64,000 bases of DNA from Mya arenaria (Eukaryota; Mollusca; Bivalvia; Myida; Myidae). Location of the stretch: the NCBI RefSeq assembly GCF_026914265.1, contig NC_069134.1, positions 15,841,205-15,905,204 of the forward strand, read 5' to 3'. The position numbers were made by a program, and so were the translations under genes. Below are positions 12,801 to 23,149 of the stretch, one piece after another. Position 1 is the first letter of the stretch; the number at the start of each line of letters is the position of its first letter. The notes beneath the pieces were generated by a model. The model worked only from the letters and a program-made list of their open reading frames with translations. It had not been told where the DNA came from and made no database searches.

Positions 12801-15800
12801 TCACTTTGTCACTTTGTTTTGACAGCCGGTGCTTCGTTAAATATTGCACTTTGATGTTGTGATAACTCGATAATCGATAATGATAATTGCGCTGTGGATT
12901 GACTGCCGCGCGATAATCAAACGTTAATCAAACTTGTGAAAAGAAAATTGATTTAAACATTAATTTGTTTGTTGCAGAAAATAAAGAACTAGAAACGGTT
13001 ATTAAGTGATCATTTTGGAGCGTTGTTTTATCTAAAGACATCTATGAGTGAATCAAATTAGAGCGGTGCGTTAATTAAACTATCAAACATACTTAACAAG
13101 CATTAAATTACGCGAGTTGTTTTATTTTATTAGACTCGGAAAAAAAGATGATAATAAATACGCAGAATTATGTTTATCACTTTTGCATGTGCTTTAATCA
13201 TGTCTCAACCTCCGTCTAAAACTGTATAAACTGTATCTGTAATGTACATTGATATATAAATGAATATACATGTATACTCTATGCATTATTTCAAGTTACT
13301 TGAACCATCGTTGATGTAAAATAAATGTTATCTTTATGTGTTTTTATTTTATTTCAATTTCCAACTTCCCTTTAAAGGTTAACTCAGTTAATATTTTGAG
13401 TAAACTTCCCGTACATCAAATCCTCGCTAAACCGGAATCCTCACTAAACTGGAAATTTTGCCCAGTCCGGACCTTGTCCGGTTTATTGAGTTTTCACTGT
13501 ACTTTAAGCAATTTTTTTTTTTAAACTTAGCATAATTATGCTATCACTGCATTTTCTACATCATGTAGCCATCTCATACATGAAAACACTAGCAGCTGTC
13601 ATGAATCTTTCAGTTTTGGTGTTTTTTTACCATTTCCTTTGCTGCGCCATTTGTCCCTGGAAGCATTTCAGTTTGGCTCTATGTCATTTTTTATATAAAC
13701 GCTAAGCTGATAAAGTGGAAAAATCTTATTTTGCTTTGAAAAAATCTTAATAGAGTAGGCAGGCCATTTTTATGGTGCTGTCTTATATATATATATATAT
13801 ATAAACTTTACTTGGTCAGATTAATCCAATGCATGAGGAAATAATGGCTCTTTAAAAGTTTGCGGCTTACCGATTGATGGAAATGGCTATTTCTGCTTTT
13901 TATGAAAACACCACTGGTGCTTATACTCATTCTAAAAGTGTTTAATATATCATTGCCAAACTTTCAGTATGTGTTGCATACAGCCTGAAATTGAACTATA
14001 GGAGTTTTGAAGTCTGTTTTTGCAAAAATATTATATGAAAATACTGTTTTGAAGAGATACATTGTAAGCTTGGTTAGTGTCTATATGAAACATATAGTTA
14101 GAATAACTGTGGTCTTAGGCCATATTTACATATTTTTAACAACGGTGACTTCATTTGTTTGTGTGATAGTCTCTTCATCTGCGTCAATGTAAACAAATTG
14201 ACCCTTGTTTATTATATTCTGATTAATCTGTTTCAGATCGGAATTCATCACTATAGTACCGTATTCACCAGTATGGTTTTATCCAGGATACCAAAGTGGC
14301 ATCTGGGATTGATCTCCTCAGTAAGTTGGATTCACCAGTAACGTTTTATCCAGGATACCAGAGTGGCATCAGGATTTGATCACTTCAGTACTGTATTCAC
14401 CAGTAACATTTCATCCAGGATACCAGAGTTGGCATATGGGACGATCACTTCAGTACCCTATACCAGAGTGCATTATGTATCTTGGATCAATGACTTTAGT
14501 ACTGTAATCATCATGAACAATTGAAATAAGAAACAAGAATTGCATATGTATCAAATGCAGAGAAATGTGTCAAATTTCTTGGAGAGTATTCCCCTATCAA
14601 TAGATCAATACATCATAGTTTATTACAGTCATCTTGTCAGTAGGCTGCTAAACTCTTGCTGGGGGGGCAATTTACTATGTCTAAAATACAGTTTAAAACA
14701 AAGCCTAATATGTTCTGAACAATTAAGTGTATTGGCAAAGTATATACTTTTTGTAGTTTTAAACTGAATGAGCTTATGAATGAGCTAGTGTAAGCATAAT
14801 TATAGTACATTTTTGTTCTGATAATGTTGTGAACAGTTAAATTGCTTTATTGTACATATATTACAAGTTTACAACATAAATATATATGTATCAATAACAA
14901 GAACTAATGTTTTGTTGAATAATCTATGTGCTTGTTTTTAGCTCACCTGAGCACAAAGTGCTCAAGGTGAGCTATTGTGATCGCCCTGTGTCCCTCATCC
15001 GTCGTAGTCGTCCGTTGTCGTCCGTCGTCAACATTTTGACTGTTAACACTCTAGAGGTCACAGTTTGGGCAATATCTTAATGAAACTTGGTCAGAATGTT
15101 ACTCTCAATAAAATCTTGGACGAGTTCGATATTGGGTCAGCTGGGGTTAAAAGCTAGGTCACCCGGTCAAATTAAAGGAAAAGCTTGTTAACACTATTAT
15201 ATAGAAGTCACATTTATGACTGTATCTTCAGGAAACTTGGTCAGAATGTTAATATTGATAATCTCTAGGTCAAGTTCGAATCTGGGTCAAGTGTGGTCAA
15301 AAACTCGGTCACCTGGTCAAATTGAAGGAAAAGCTTGTTAATACTCTAGGCCCTAATTTCTCGAAACTTCTTAAGCTTAACAGGCTTAAGTAGCTTTTAA
15401 TATTTCAATTACTCAAAATACATACTTGAATGGAATTTTGATAAATGAAAAATGGTTTAATTTAACTAACATATAGATTATTCCTATCTAAAGTATAAAA
15501 ACACTTAAAGAAGTAAATATTATCCAAATTATTGAAAACCAAAAATAGTGAGTTTAGCTTAATCCGGTTATAAGGGACTTAAGAAGTTTCCAGAAATTGA
15601 GGCCTGAGGTCTCATTTAGGACTGTATCTTCCTGTAAGTTGGTCAGAATGTTTATATTGATTAGCTTTAGGCCAAGTTCGATCTTGGTCATGTGCAGTCA
15701 AAAACTAGGTCACCAGGTCAAGAAATAGGAAAAGCATGTTAACACTCTAGAGGCCACATTTATGACCATATGTTCATGGAACTTGATCAGATTGTTATTC

Positions 15801-18800
15801 TTGATGATCTGTATTGGATTAGATGAGCGATACAGGGCCTTCATGGCCCTCTTGTTTTTTTTTAACTGTTATAGAGGTATAATTCAGTTTAAAGACTCAT
15901 ACTTTAAATAATTAAATATTTTCATACTTTCTGCATACATCGTTATATTCAATGATGGAATGGTGCTAACAACATCAACTACAGGGAATTTATATGGTCA
16001 AACCATTTTTCCAGGTTATTTGCAGAACCTTAAAAATCTAAAATATACACAATGCTGTTTTACATATTAAAATAGTTTAGTACAGGTTAATTGTCAGATA
16101 ACTGTAATAATTAGTTTTAAGTAAACTCTATCTGTTTCGTTCACCTTCTTATGTTTAAAGTAGGAATCATTTATTTGTACTGTAAATGCTTGTATCATAT
16201 ACAGTATTAGGTAAATTAATATACTTGTGTTTGTTATTATGAGTTTTTTCAAACATTAAAATATTAAATTTGCTTTGGATTGCCTTAACCTTACAAGTTT
16301 GTTATGCACCTTAATAATCTAATTGGTGTAGTCAAAGTCATAGTATGTCATATAAAATGAATTTTGCCTTTGACACTTGTTTACCTAAGAAAAAATGTAC
16401 TGCATTAGCAGTTTCTGCAGTTGATAACATACCTAGAGCCCGTCTAAGGCAGTGCCTTATTTCATATTATGAAAGATAAGAGTTATCTAACTTGATTAAA
16501 TAAGAAGGTTAAATGGTTGGTAGCCTGTGTGTAAAGTTTCAATGCAATACATGATGTATTCGCTGAGGTATTGACTTAAAAGTGGTTACATGCAAAACCT
16601 TAACAAGAATTTCTATGTCGAATAAAAAAGGGGCCATTATTTGAATTTAATGCAAACTAGAGTTATCTTACTTTGTTATTTAAGTAGATTGGATGGTTGA
16701 GTACCATTTTATAAAGTCTCAATGCAATACATCCAGTAGTTGCTGAGGTATTAACTTAGATGTGGTTACATGCAAAACCTGATCCAGAATTTCTAAGTCG
16801 AATAATAAAGGGCAATTATTTTGCATCAAATGAAAACTAGAGTTATCTAACTTGATTATTTTAGTAGGTTGGATGGTTGAGTACCATTGTATCAAGTCTC
16901 AATGCAATACCTCAAGCAGTTGCTGAGATATTAACCTATGTATGCTTACACGCAAAACCTTAACCAGAATTTCTTAGTCGAATAATAAAGGGCAATTATT
17001 TGCATAAAATGCAAATTAGAGTAATCTTACTTGGTAAATTAAGTAGGTTGGATGGTTGAGTACCATTGTATAAAGTCTCAATGCAATACCTCAAGTAGTT
17101 GCTGAGATATTAACCTATGTGTGCTTGCACGCAAAACCTTAACCAAGGGGTGACGCCGACGCTTGGGTGAGTAGAATAGCTCTCCTTATTCTTCGAATAG
17201 TCGAGCTAAAAATAACACATTTTGTGTGCACTTAATTGCCAATTCCAAAAGCTATGTGTTTCCATAACCCATCCTGCTTATTGACTCACATGCCGGTGAA
17301 GATGAGACTGTACTCGTTGGTCTGATGGTGGGGGGCGATGTAGTAGTAGTTGAGGATCTTGATCTGGAACACACTGTAGTACGCACATGTACAGATGTAC
17401 GCTATCGTTATAATGCCGGCAAACTGTAAATTAAATGAAATACGAACATATAACGAGTAAAATTAAAGAATAATATTGTGCGGCACTACTTGGTAATTTT
17501 TTCCTTGCATAAAGTCATAATATTACAACTAAAATATTTGAAACTCAATGAAAAGTACATGATGATTTATAAATTTTGACAAGGAAAAAACCCAAACCAT
17601 ATACCCAAAACATTAATAACATAAAAACATGTGATTAAAAGGAATCTGACACTAGACATCAGACAATCCAAAAAGTGTTTCAACTCGTCCAAGAAATATG
17701 TTATTACACTCGCTTACAAGCACATTTCCTGAAAAAGATTAATAGAATTGTGCAAAACATAAATACTCATGACAGATGCTTTATGTACAACAGAAATTTG
17801 GGGAAACCATGATATATATGTGCAAATTCACAAACCTCGATGTAGACATAGTCATAGTTTTCCTTTGCCAGGTTGATAAACACAGCAAAGATGGAGAGAA
17901 CAGGATCCTTGATGAAGAAGAGACACTCTGACCAGACGACCATGAACGAGAACACGGTGAGCAGAATGGCGAGGACACGACACACCCATGGGGCACACAG
18001 GCACCGCCAGTACCACTCTAAAACACACAATACAACAATCACAAACTAATGAGTTGCTTCAAGATGGGTGAATATTGAGTATACCCTATATAGATTTTAT
18101 ACTTTTTCTTATTCATTCATTACTTTCAAGCTTTTACTTCCATATTTATTACTTTAAAGTTCAATCATCATAATAACAAACAGCATGGGTGAGAGTGTTG
18201 TAGTTAAGATCAATGTGCACCCCCTCACATCAAAGAGGTTGTCGGTTGGCTTCCCACCCTGGGTACGTTCTCTTGACCTCTCAAAAAGAACACCAGTACT
18301 GGTTGAAACCCAGAGAATTGGTAGAGTAGACAGGAGTCAATCACACCTGCTTCACAATCAAGCTATCATAAACCAGAGCTATCACAGTTTTGATAAATAT
18401 GCGTTGTTAGTCTGAGTGAAATGTCACAAAAATGGCAGAGGCACAAAAGCCCATGCTGACCAACATACCTATGAAGTTTCAAGTGTGGTGGTGCAAGACT
18501 ATTGGAGCTAGAAAAGTTTTGGAACGTGACTATGACAATAAAATCTGACTAACAGAGACAATATTAATACCAGTAGGTATTCTTCTAACATGACCTACCA
18601 ATAGTCGGGGTAAAGAATTGCTGCATTAACTTGTTTCTCTGCACGGGAAAGCTGTGCTTGTATCGCTTATCCACACTCATTTCATTGAGGATCTGATCTT
18701 CAAGGTTAAACGCTGTCTGCATCATCATGCTCCACTGTGTCTGGTGGCGTTTGTTTGTCTGCATCGCGTATATCACATTACGGTGAAGCTTGGCGAGGCT

Positions 18801-21512
18801 CTTTTCAGCTGGCGTGTCGATACTCTTGTTGTAATCCTCATAGTCCTCATTTCGACTAATGCTGTTTTTGACAGATTCAGGGCACTGAAGGAAATAATTT
18901 CCAAATAAAGTAATTGTGATGAGCACACAAACAATGCTGGACTCTAATGTTCTATGGCACTGCGTATTCAAGTCCTTATGGGAGCTTTTATAAAACTTTG
19001 ATATGCAAATCAAGTCTGACGATGTTTTTTCTCTCAGATTTTAACCCTAAAATCAACCAAATATACCAGTTAGTATTTCGTAAAATTATATGCTGTTTTA
19101 GATGGAAATTAAATAAATTAACAACATACTTTTTCTAATATTGTTTCCACATGTTTTCGAAGGGAATGATTGTAGCGGATCTTTTCCGAGGCCTGCTTAA
19201 CTTCCTGCAATCAGAAATACAAAACTACAATTCTTAAAAAGAAAGATATTAAAAAACATCTAAGAAAGTTTATATTTCAATATAATACACAAATTCATAT
19301 GAAGCATTAATTCAAAAAAGAAAATGTATGCGCGTATGAAAATGCTAGTTTTCAGTCTTTTGCTTGAAAATAAACATAGTAAAATGGATTATTTCGGTCC
19401 TAAATCATCTTTGCCTGACCGTTTCATTCCCATCAATTATCCAGGCTGAAACAACACCAACAGTTTACAACACACCTCTAAAACATCTTCCAGATTTTCT
19501 TCAGCCTCTGTCTTTTCCGTGCTCTGTTTGGCAATCTTGAAGTATGTCCTGTGGAGCATGTATGAGTGTTTAGACTGGTTCCACACATAGCGTGGCACCT
19601 CGACCAGTCCATATCCTAGCAACAACACAAGCAGGAACAAACCCCAGGTGTTGCTAGCAGTTACACCAATCACCTTCAGTTTCTCACTGAAACAAGACAA
19701 AAAAAATGTCAAAATAGTATTAAAACTTCTTTTTACAAAAAAATTAAGCATTTATACAGGTGGTATAACTAACATATTTTCAGTCAAAAACTTGAAAGAA
19801 AATACAGTGATTATGTGAAAAAAATATATTAACTCCTACATGTGACTCGTAAATGAGTTATTAACTAATATAGACGTATGTAAATATTCAGAACAAATAT
19901 TTCTTACCCATCAATGTGCAAATCAGGTCTAGCAGCAACATAGATCAGGCAAATGCCAAATATGAGCAAGTATGTGCCATAGTACAGCATGTTCTCTAGG
20001 ATAGCTGACCGCAGTTTCCCCATCACTGTAAAATCTCCGGCTCGAGAGTAAGACTGCATCATAGGGAGCAAAAGCCTGAAAACAATAAAAATAATAGTAT
20101 GCAGTACATTTTAATTACAATGTATGAGTGAAGTACAAAAACAAAATAGAGGGTGCTGGACTTACAGTCAGATTTCAAATAGGATGTGATTTGCAATTGT
20201 TTTAAACTAAACTTCAAAATTTAATTCAACCATTGCAAAATTTCAACTTCAAAAACATGATAATATATTGTGGGATGACAAACAATAGAAAACTGACATT
20301 ACATGTATTACCATGTGAGAAACTGTGATGTCCAGTACACAATCTTCCACAGAGTGGGCAGAACATGGTCCGGCACATGAGACACTGGGGCCTCACAATG
20401 GACTATGCTCACAGACCTCAGCCCAACATGACTCAGGGTGGGTGTGGTGACATTCTCTGGGGCTGATGTTGTCACATTTGACGGAGCCTGTGTTGGGCTT
20501 GCTGTCGTGATTGATCTTCGATGCTCTTCTTCCACACATTGCTTGTAAAATGTCTGAAATTATTATGAGTCAGTGTCCTTAAATACAAAAAGTATAGATA
20601 ACATTGTTTTACAAACATGTATGCAACATGTAAAGATTGGCATTATAAATTAAACAAAAAGTAATTAGGAAAACAAATTGTTCATCACTTTCATGGAATG
20701 AGCTTTTTAATATTTGAACAATGTAAAAAGAAATGCTGCCCGTTACTGTGTTAAAATTGTAACAGTTTTCAATATTATTCTTTTTCGAAATGTATAGATT
20801 TGTAGCCGTCACTCATAGTTCTTTCCTTGGTTACTTGTGTAACCGGGCATTACATGTGTATATAGCTGCACTTATACTGTCTCGCTATAGAGCGAGCTTT
20901 TATAGCGACATGGTAGAACTCCAACAGGTGCACATAGCAATTTGTGCAGTCTGTTACATTTGGCGCCCAACGTGGGGCCCTTATTGTAGGATATGCCTCA
21001 AGGTCATTGCAAATTGACCTATGTCTCTGAAATTCGACGAATTTCAAAACTGAGGGGGAATGTGTAAAAGGTATTACATATGTCTAAAGTGGCGCTTATA
21101 CTGTCACGCTATAGAGCTAACTTTTATAGCGACGCCGTAGAGTGTCCGCTTCTAGAGCAAGAGGTCGTGGGTTCGAACCCCGACAGATGCACAAAGCAAC
21201 TTGCTTTCATATTTTCTTTTTTATACACAGAAAACATTTAATAGCATATTTTTTAATCAGAATCTTTAATATTTCACATTTCTACAATAGTTTATTGTGT
21301 TCTTTTGTTAGATTATTCAATTTTCGAGAAACACTTACATTTGAGACATCCAGTGGTAGGATGAATATTATCATAAATGAGAAATACCACGCTATGAATG
21401 TAAATAATGTCACAAGGACATGCTGTTTCCTCAGGTCACCATAGCGATGCAACAGGAATGCAGCAAGGAAACATGTGCAGATGATTTCAACAACAAGTGG
21501 ACCAGCTCCCAT
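6852..21512 (-). CDS. LMBRD2: LMBR1 domain-containing protein 2 (LMBRD2), 3' part off the left edge
   Basis: Multi-pass membrane protein of the LMBR1/LIMR family; vertebrate LMBRD2 is linked to GPCR signalling (family knowledge). Exons read on the minus strand: 21512-21339, 20553-20312, 20075-19908, 19686-19476, 19204-19130, 18884-18599, 18017-17836, 17423-17290 and 6960-6852. All junctions are GT..AG with matching phases, giving 527 residues; vertebrate homologues are near 695, so the last ~170 residues should lie left of the window. Landmarks: N-terminal [13 protein letters not shown] and [10 protein letters not shown], then [30 protein letters not shown], and [18 protein letters not shown] in the distant 109-bp exon. 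Hydrophobic stretches recur throughout; a polar loop (exons 5-6) lies between them. Start is the ATG at 21512, after a 29-nt leader that follows an acceptor, so a 5'-UTR exon lies further upstream. Intron 8 is 10.3 kb. Divergent from the RAVER gene. Confidence 0.94.
7577..8178. mobile_element. Core-satellite element C, copy 1
   Basis: Bordered by CTATTTCGCCGC (near 7610) and its reverse complement GCGGCGAAATAG (near 8155). The core is degenerate ~185-bp units with GTCTCAATGCAATACATCA and TTAACCAGAATTTCTAAG, shared with 16455-17213. The right part, with AAAGCTCGGCAGAGCCC, is not repeated elsewhere in the window. Confidence 0.6.
8590..9690. repeat. Degenerate tandem repeat region
   Basis: A ~110-bp segment at about 8795-8935 recurs at about 9140-9300, sharing AAATTAAGAAGTTGG, CCATGGCGGAGCGCAAGATT and ATGGACGGTTGC. 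Shorter relatives (GTGACTGAAAAGAT.., CCACAGATTGTGTGAAA) fill the rest. The 195-codon minus-strand open frame at 9100-9687 follows this repeat and resembles no known protein. Confidence 0.65.
10103..10437 (+). mobile_element. TIR MITE, copy 1
   Basis: Ends are TGCACCAGTCAATTGTAAC and AAAATTGACTGGTGCA, an almost perfect terminal inverted repeat. The interior matches copy 2 at 11882-12165 in reverse orientation (CCAGCCAACCC, AAAATCCCCGCCCTG, ACAAAACCACCGCATTCACC). Flanks are TAA and AAA, a possible decayed three-base target duplication. A run of 22 G lies at 10382-10403. Confidence 0.8.
11882..12165 (-). mobile_element. TIR MITE, copy 2, inverted relative to copy 1
   Basis: Begins TGCACCAGTCAGTTGTAAC and ends GTTGACTGGAGCA, with TAA on both sides as target duplication. 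The interior aligns to copy 1 when reversed. TAA target sites fit PIF/Harbinger-like elements; this is inference. No open frame. Confidence 0.8.
12540..13501 (+). mobile_element. pogo/Tigger-like non-autonomous DNA element
   Basis: The left end TACAGTGGAACCTCACTAAA and the reverse complement of the right end, TACAGTGAAAACTCAATAAA, form an imperfect terminal inverted repeat bordered by TA. The subterminal sequence repeats CCGGA motifs (AAACCGGA, ATACCGGA). TA targets and CAGT-type ends fit Tc1/mariner-pogo elements. No transposase frame remains in ~960 bp, so it is a deletion derivative. Confidence 0.75.
13784..13803. repeat. (TA)n microsatellite
   Basis: A pure run of alternating T and A, about ten repeats. 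Confidence 0.9.
14236..14520. repeat. ~75-bp tandem repeat, about four degenerate copies
   Basis: The phrase TATTCACCAGTA..TTTTATCCAGGATACCA..AGTGGCATC..GATCACTTCAGTA recurs with substitutions from 14250 to 14510. It follows a good splice acceptor (CTGTTTCAG at 14236) on the plus strand. Confidence 0.7.
14940..15862 (+). mobile_element. Core-satellite element B, copy 2, reverse orientation to copy 1
   Basis: Opens with the hairpin AGCTCACCTGAGCAC..GTGCTCAAGGTGAGCT, then a CGTCCG-type tract, then core units with AACTTGGTCAGAATGTTA and GGTCAAGTTCGA, which is the complement of the element B core. It closes with GCGATACAGGGCCTTCATGGCCCTCTTGTTT. A separate MITE is inserted at 15347-15605. Confidence 0.75.
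15347..15605. mobile_element. Nested MITE inside element B copy 2
   Basis: The left end GGCCCTAATTTCTCGAAACT and the reverse complement of the right end, GGCCTCAATTTCTGGAAACT, continue into shared TCTTAAG. This gives a terminal inverted repeat of about 27 bp. It interrupts a core unit: the ACTCTAGAGGTC phrase of the host is split across its borders. Confidence 0.75.
16455..17213. mobile_element. Core-satellite element C, copy 2
   Basis: Four units of ~185 bp with GGTTGGATGGTTGAGTACCA, GTCTCAATGCAATACCTCAA and AACCAGAATTTCT(A/T)AGTCG. The right end GAATAGCTC..GAATAGTCGAGCTA is partly palindromic. It matches the core at 7577-8178. Exact left border uncertain. Confidence 0.65.
20836..21226 (+). 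mobile_element. LTR retrotransposon in miniature (TRIM) with tRNA-like LTR
   Basis: Left LTR 20836-20958 runs TGTGTAACC..GTTACA. Two bases later comes a primer-binding-type site TGGCGCCCAACGTGGGGC (20961-20978). A ~100-bp interior ends with the purine tract GAGGGGGAA (21052-21060), then the right LTR begins TGTGTAAAAG at 21061. Both LTRs share CTTATACTGTC.CGCTATAGAG and TTTTATAGCGAC. The right LTR keeps a tRNA-like part with a B box GGTTCGAACCCC (~21169-21181), which the left LTR has lost. No protein is encoded. It lies in LMBRD2 intron 1. The right LTR border is uncertain. Confidence 0.7.
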
Positions 21513-22027
21513 CTTTACTTAGATTTGGTTGATATGAATGTCTGCAAAAGAACAGGAGCTTTTAGAACAAAAGTGTCAAACAATCATTTGCTTTTTTTTA
21601 CTGCTCCTAATAATTAAATGAAAATGGTATTCAGTAGAATAACTTTGATGAAAATTACTCTGTTTCTAAAAAGTATATGTAGTGGATGGGTGGAGACAAC
21701 TGCTCAACTTAAGAGTTTGATTGTTTATTTGAGAACAATGTCGAAGAAAAATAAAACATAAAATAAAAGATTAAAAGTATTGACATTGCTTGACATTGAC
21801 GGACAGTAACGCATATAGGACAATAACCACATAGCATGACACTAAACATGACGAGACAACAAGAACACAAACAATACAAGACAATATACGATACGGAACC
21901 ATACCAAACAAACAAACGGATAAAATACGGAAATATGCACCTTGCAACATATAATTTTAGTTATTCACAAAAAGAAAACATAATATAAACTTTAAGTCTA
22001 ACTCGGTATTTGATATGATAATAGCGC

Positions 22028-22860
22028 ATCTGTTAACTATACTGTCTAGCTAGCTTTGATAGGGATGCAGTATAGTCTAAAATAATAGACGTGTTTTACG
22101 GGATTCTTCCAATCCCTAACGTCTAAACGGGAATGTGCAAAAAACGGGGGTGTTTTAAAAATATTGAAATTGTTTTAAGTGAAGTATTTTATGGTTGAAA
22201 TTGATCAAAAAGATTTATATTCATATTTTACCATGTAAGTGAAATGTTATTTTGCACTAAACAAGCATTTAGTGCATTAAAACAAGTTGTTTACCTTTCC
22301 AATTAAGTTGACTGACACAGACAACAATTATGCGAAGGGGAACAACTCGATACAATCGTAATAGCTCGGCCTTCTCCGACAAAGCTTCGAGATAGACCTC
22401 GTTATACAATCGTAACAACTTGGCCATGGCCGAAATGTTCCGAGCGATTTAAAACTGTGCCCTATGGCCTTGCAGGTGCCCTTCATGTATATATCTTCAT
22501 GTTTTGACAGAATGAAATGAAAAAAAGCCGTCAAACTCATAATTATAAGTTGGATATTTATTTTTTTGTGTACGGAACTAATATAAAATAACATTATCTG
22601 GTAATATTTCTTGTTTTTATGATATTTTATAGACGCTATATGCTTTAACCCGGAATCCTGATCGGAACAAATACCCACTTTTGATACTAAACAATTTGTA
22701 CGTGAAGGATTTGCCATATCAAAAATCTAAAAAAAATCCGTCAACGTACAATTATTTGGACTAGGATGCAGTAGTGCCCGCTTGCAGATTGAGAGATAGC
22801 GTGCTCAAAATCTTCACCAGGTGCACATAGGAATTTGTGCAGTCTTTAACATTAGGTCAG
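22028..22860 (+). mobile_element. LTR fragment of the same TRIM family, split by a DNA element
   Basis: 22028-22073 (TATACTGTCTAG..TTTGATAGGGATGCAGTA) matches the first half of the TRIM LTR. 22768-22860 (GCAGTAGTGCCCGCTTGCAG..CCAGGTGCACATAG.AATTTGTGCAGTCT) matches the tRNA-like second half. Between them sits the element at 22074-22767. Confidence 0.65.
22074..22767. mobile_element. MULE-like TIR element with 10-bp target duplication
   Basis: Begins TAGTCTAAAATAATAGAC and ends GTACAATTATTTGGACTA, an imperfect terminal inverted repeat. GGATGCAGTA stands directly before and directly after it, a 10-bp target duplication. The interior holds two ~30-bp direct repeats (ATACAATCGTAA near 22351 and 22394) and no recognised protein. 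A 120-bp internal-deletion relative is at 51923-52035. The 9-10 bp duplication suggests a Mutator-like origin, by inference. Confidence 0.75.
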
Positions 22861-23149
22861 TTTGTCAGCAAACAGATTTACAAATACAAAACACTAAATT
22901 ACATGTATTTGAACACTCCTGAATATGCTGATGAGTCTTCTACATTAAATTCAATATGGTCCTCGCACTGCAGCTCAAAAATGAAGAATAAAATATTTTT
23001 ATTATTTGAAACACTTCAAACGAAATTAACAGATAACATTACCATAGTCTAGTCTCTTTTACACAAAGAGAACTGTCAAAAAATGATAATCAATATTGTC
23101 GACGCAATCCGGAAATAAGTGAAGAGGTAAATTCATGCTCGGACAATGA

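Larger units (their letters stand above)
6961..17289 (-). other. LMBRD2 intron 8, 10.3 kb, packed with repeats
   Basis: The donor GTGAGT follows the exon ending at 17290 and the acceptor TTCAG precedes the exon starting at 6960. The split codon AT|G restores [11 protein letters not shown] exactly as in the family, so the intron is real. It holds elements listed separately. Stretches 6961-7576, 8180-8590, 10440-11560, 13504-14235, 14521-14939 and 15865-16430 show no gene or recognised repeat. Confidence 0.85.

Noticed and set aside
21142..21200. A functional tRNA gene around the B box GGTTCGAACCCC
   Set aside because: No clean acceptor stem or complete cloverleaf could be drawn, and the segment sits inside a TRIM LTR; treated as tRNA-like only.
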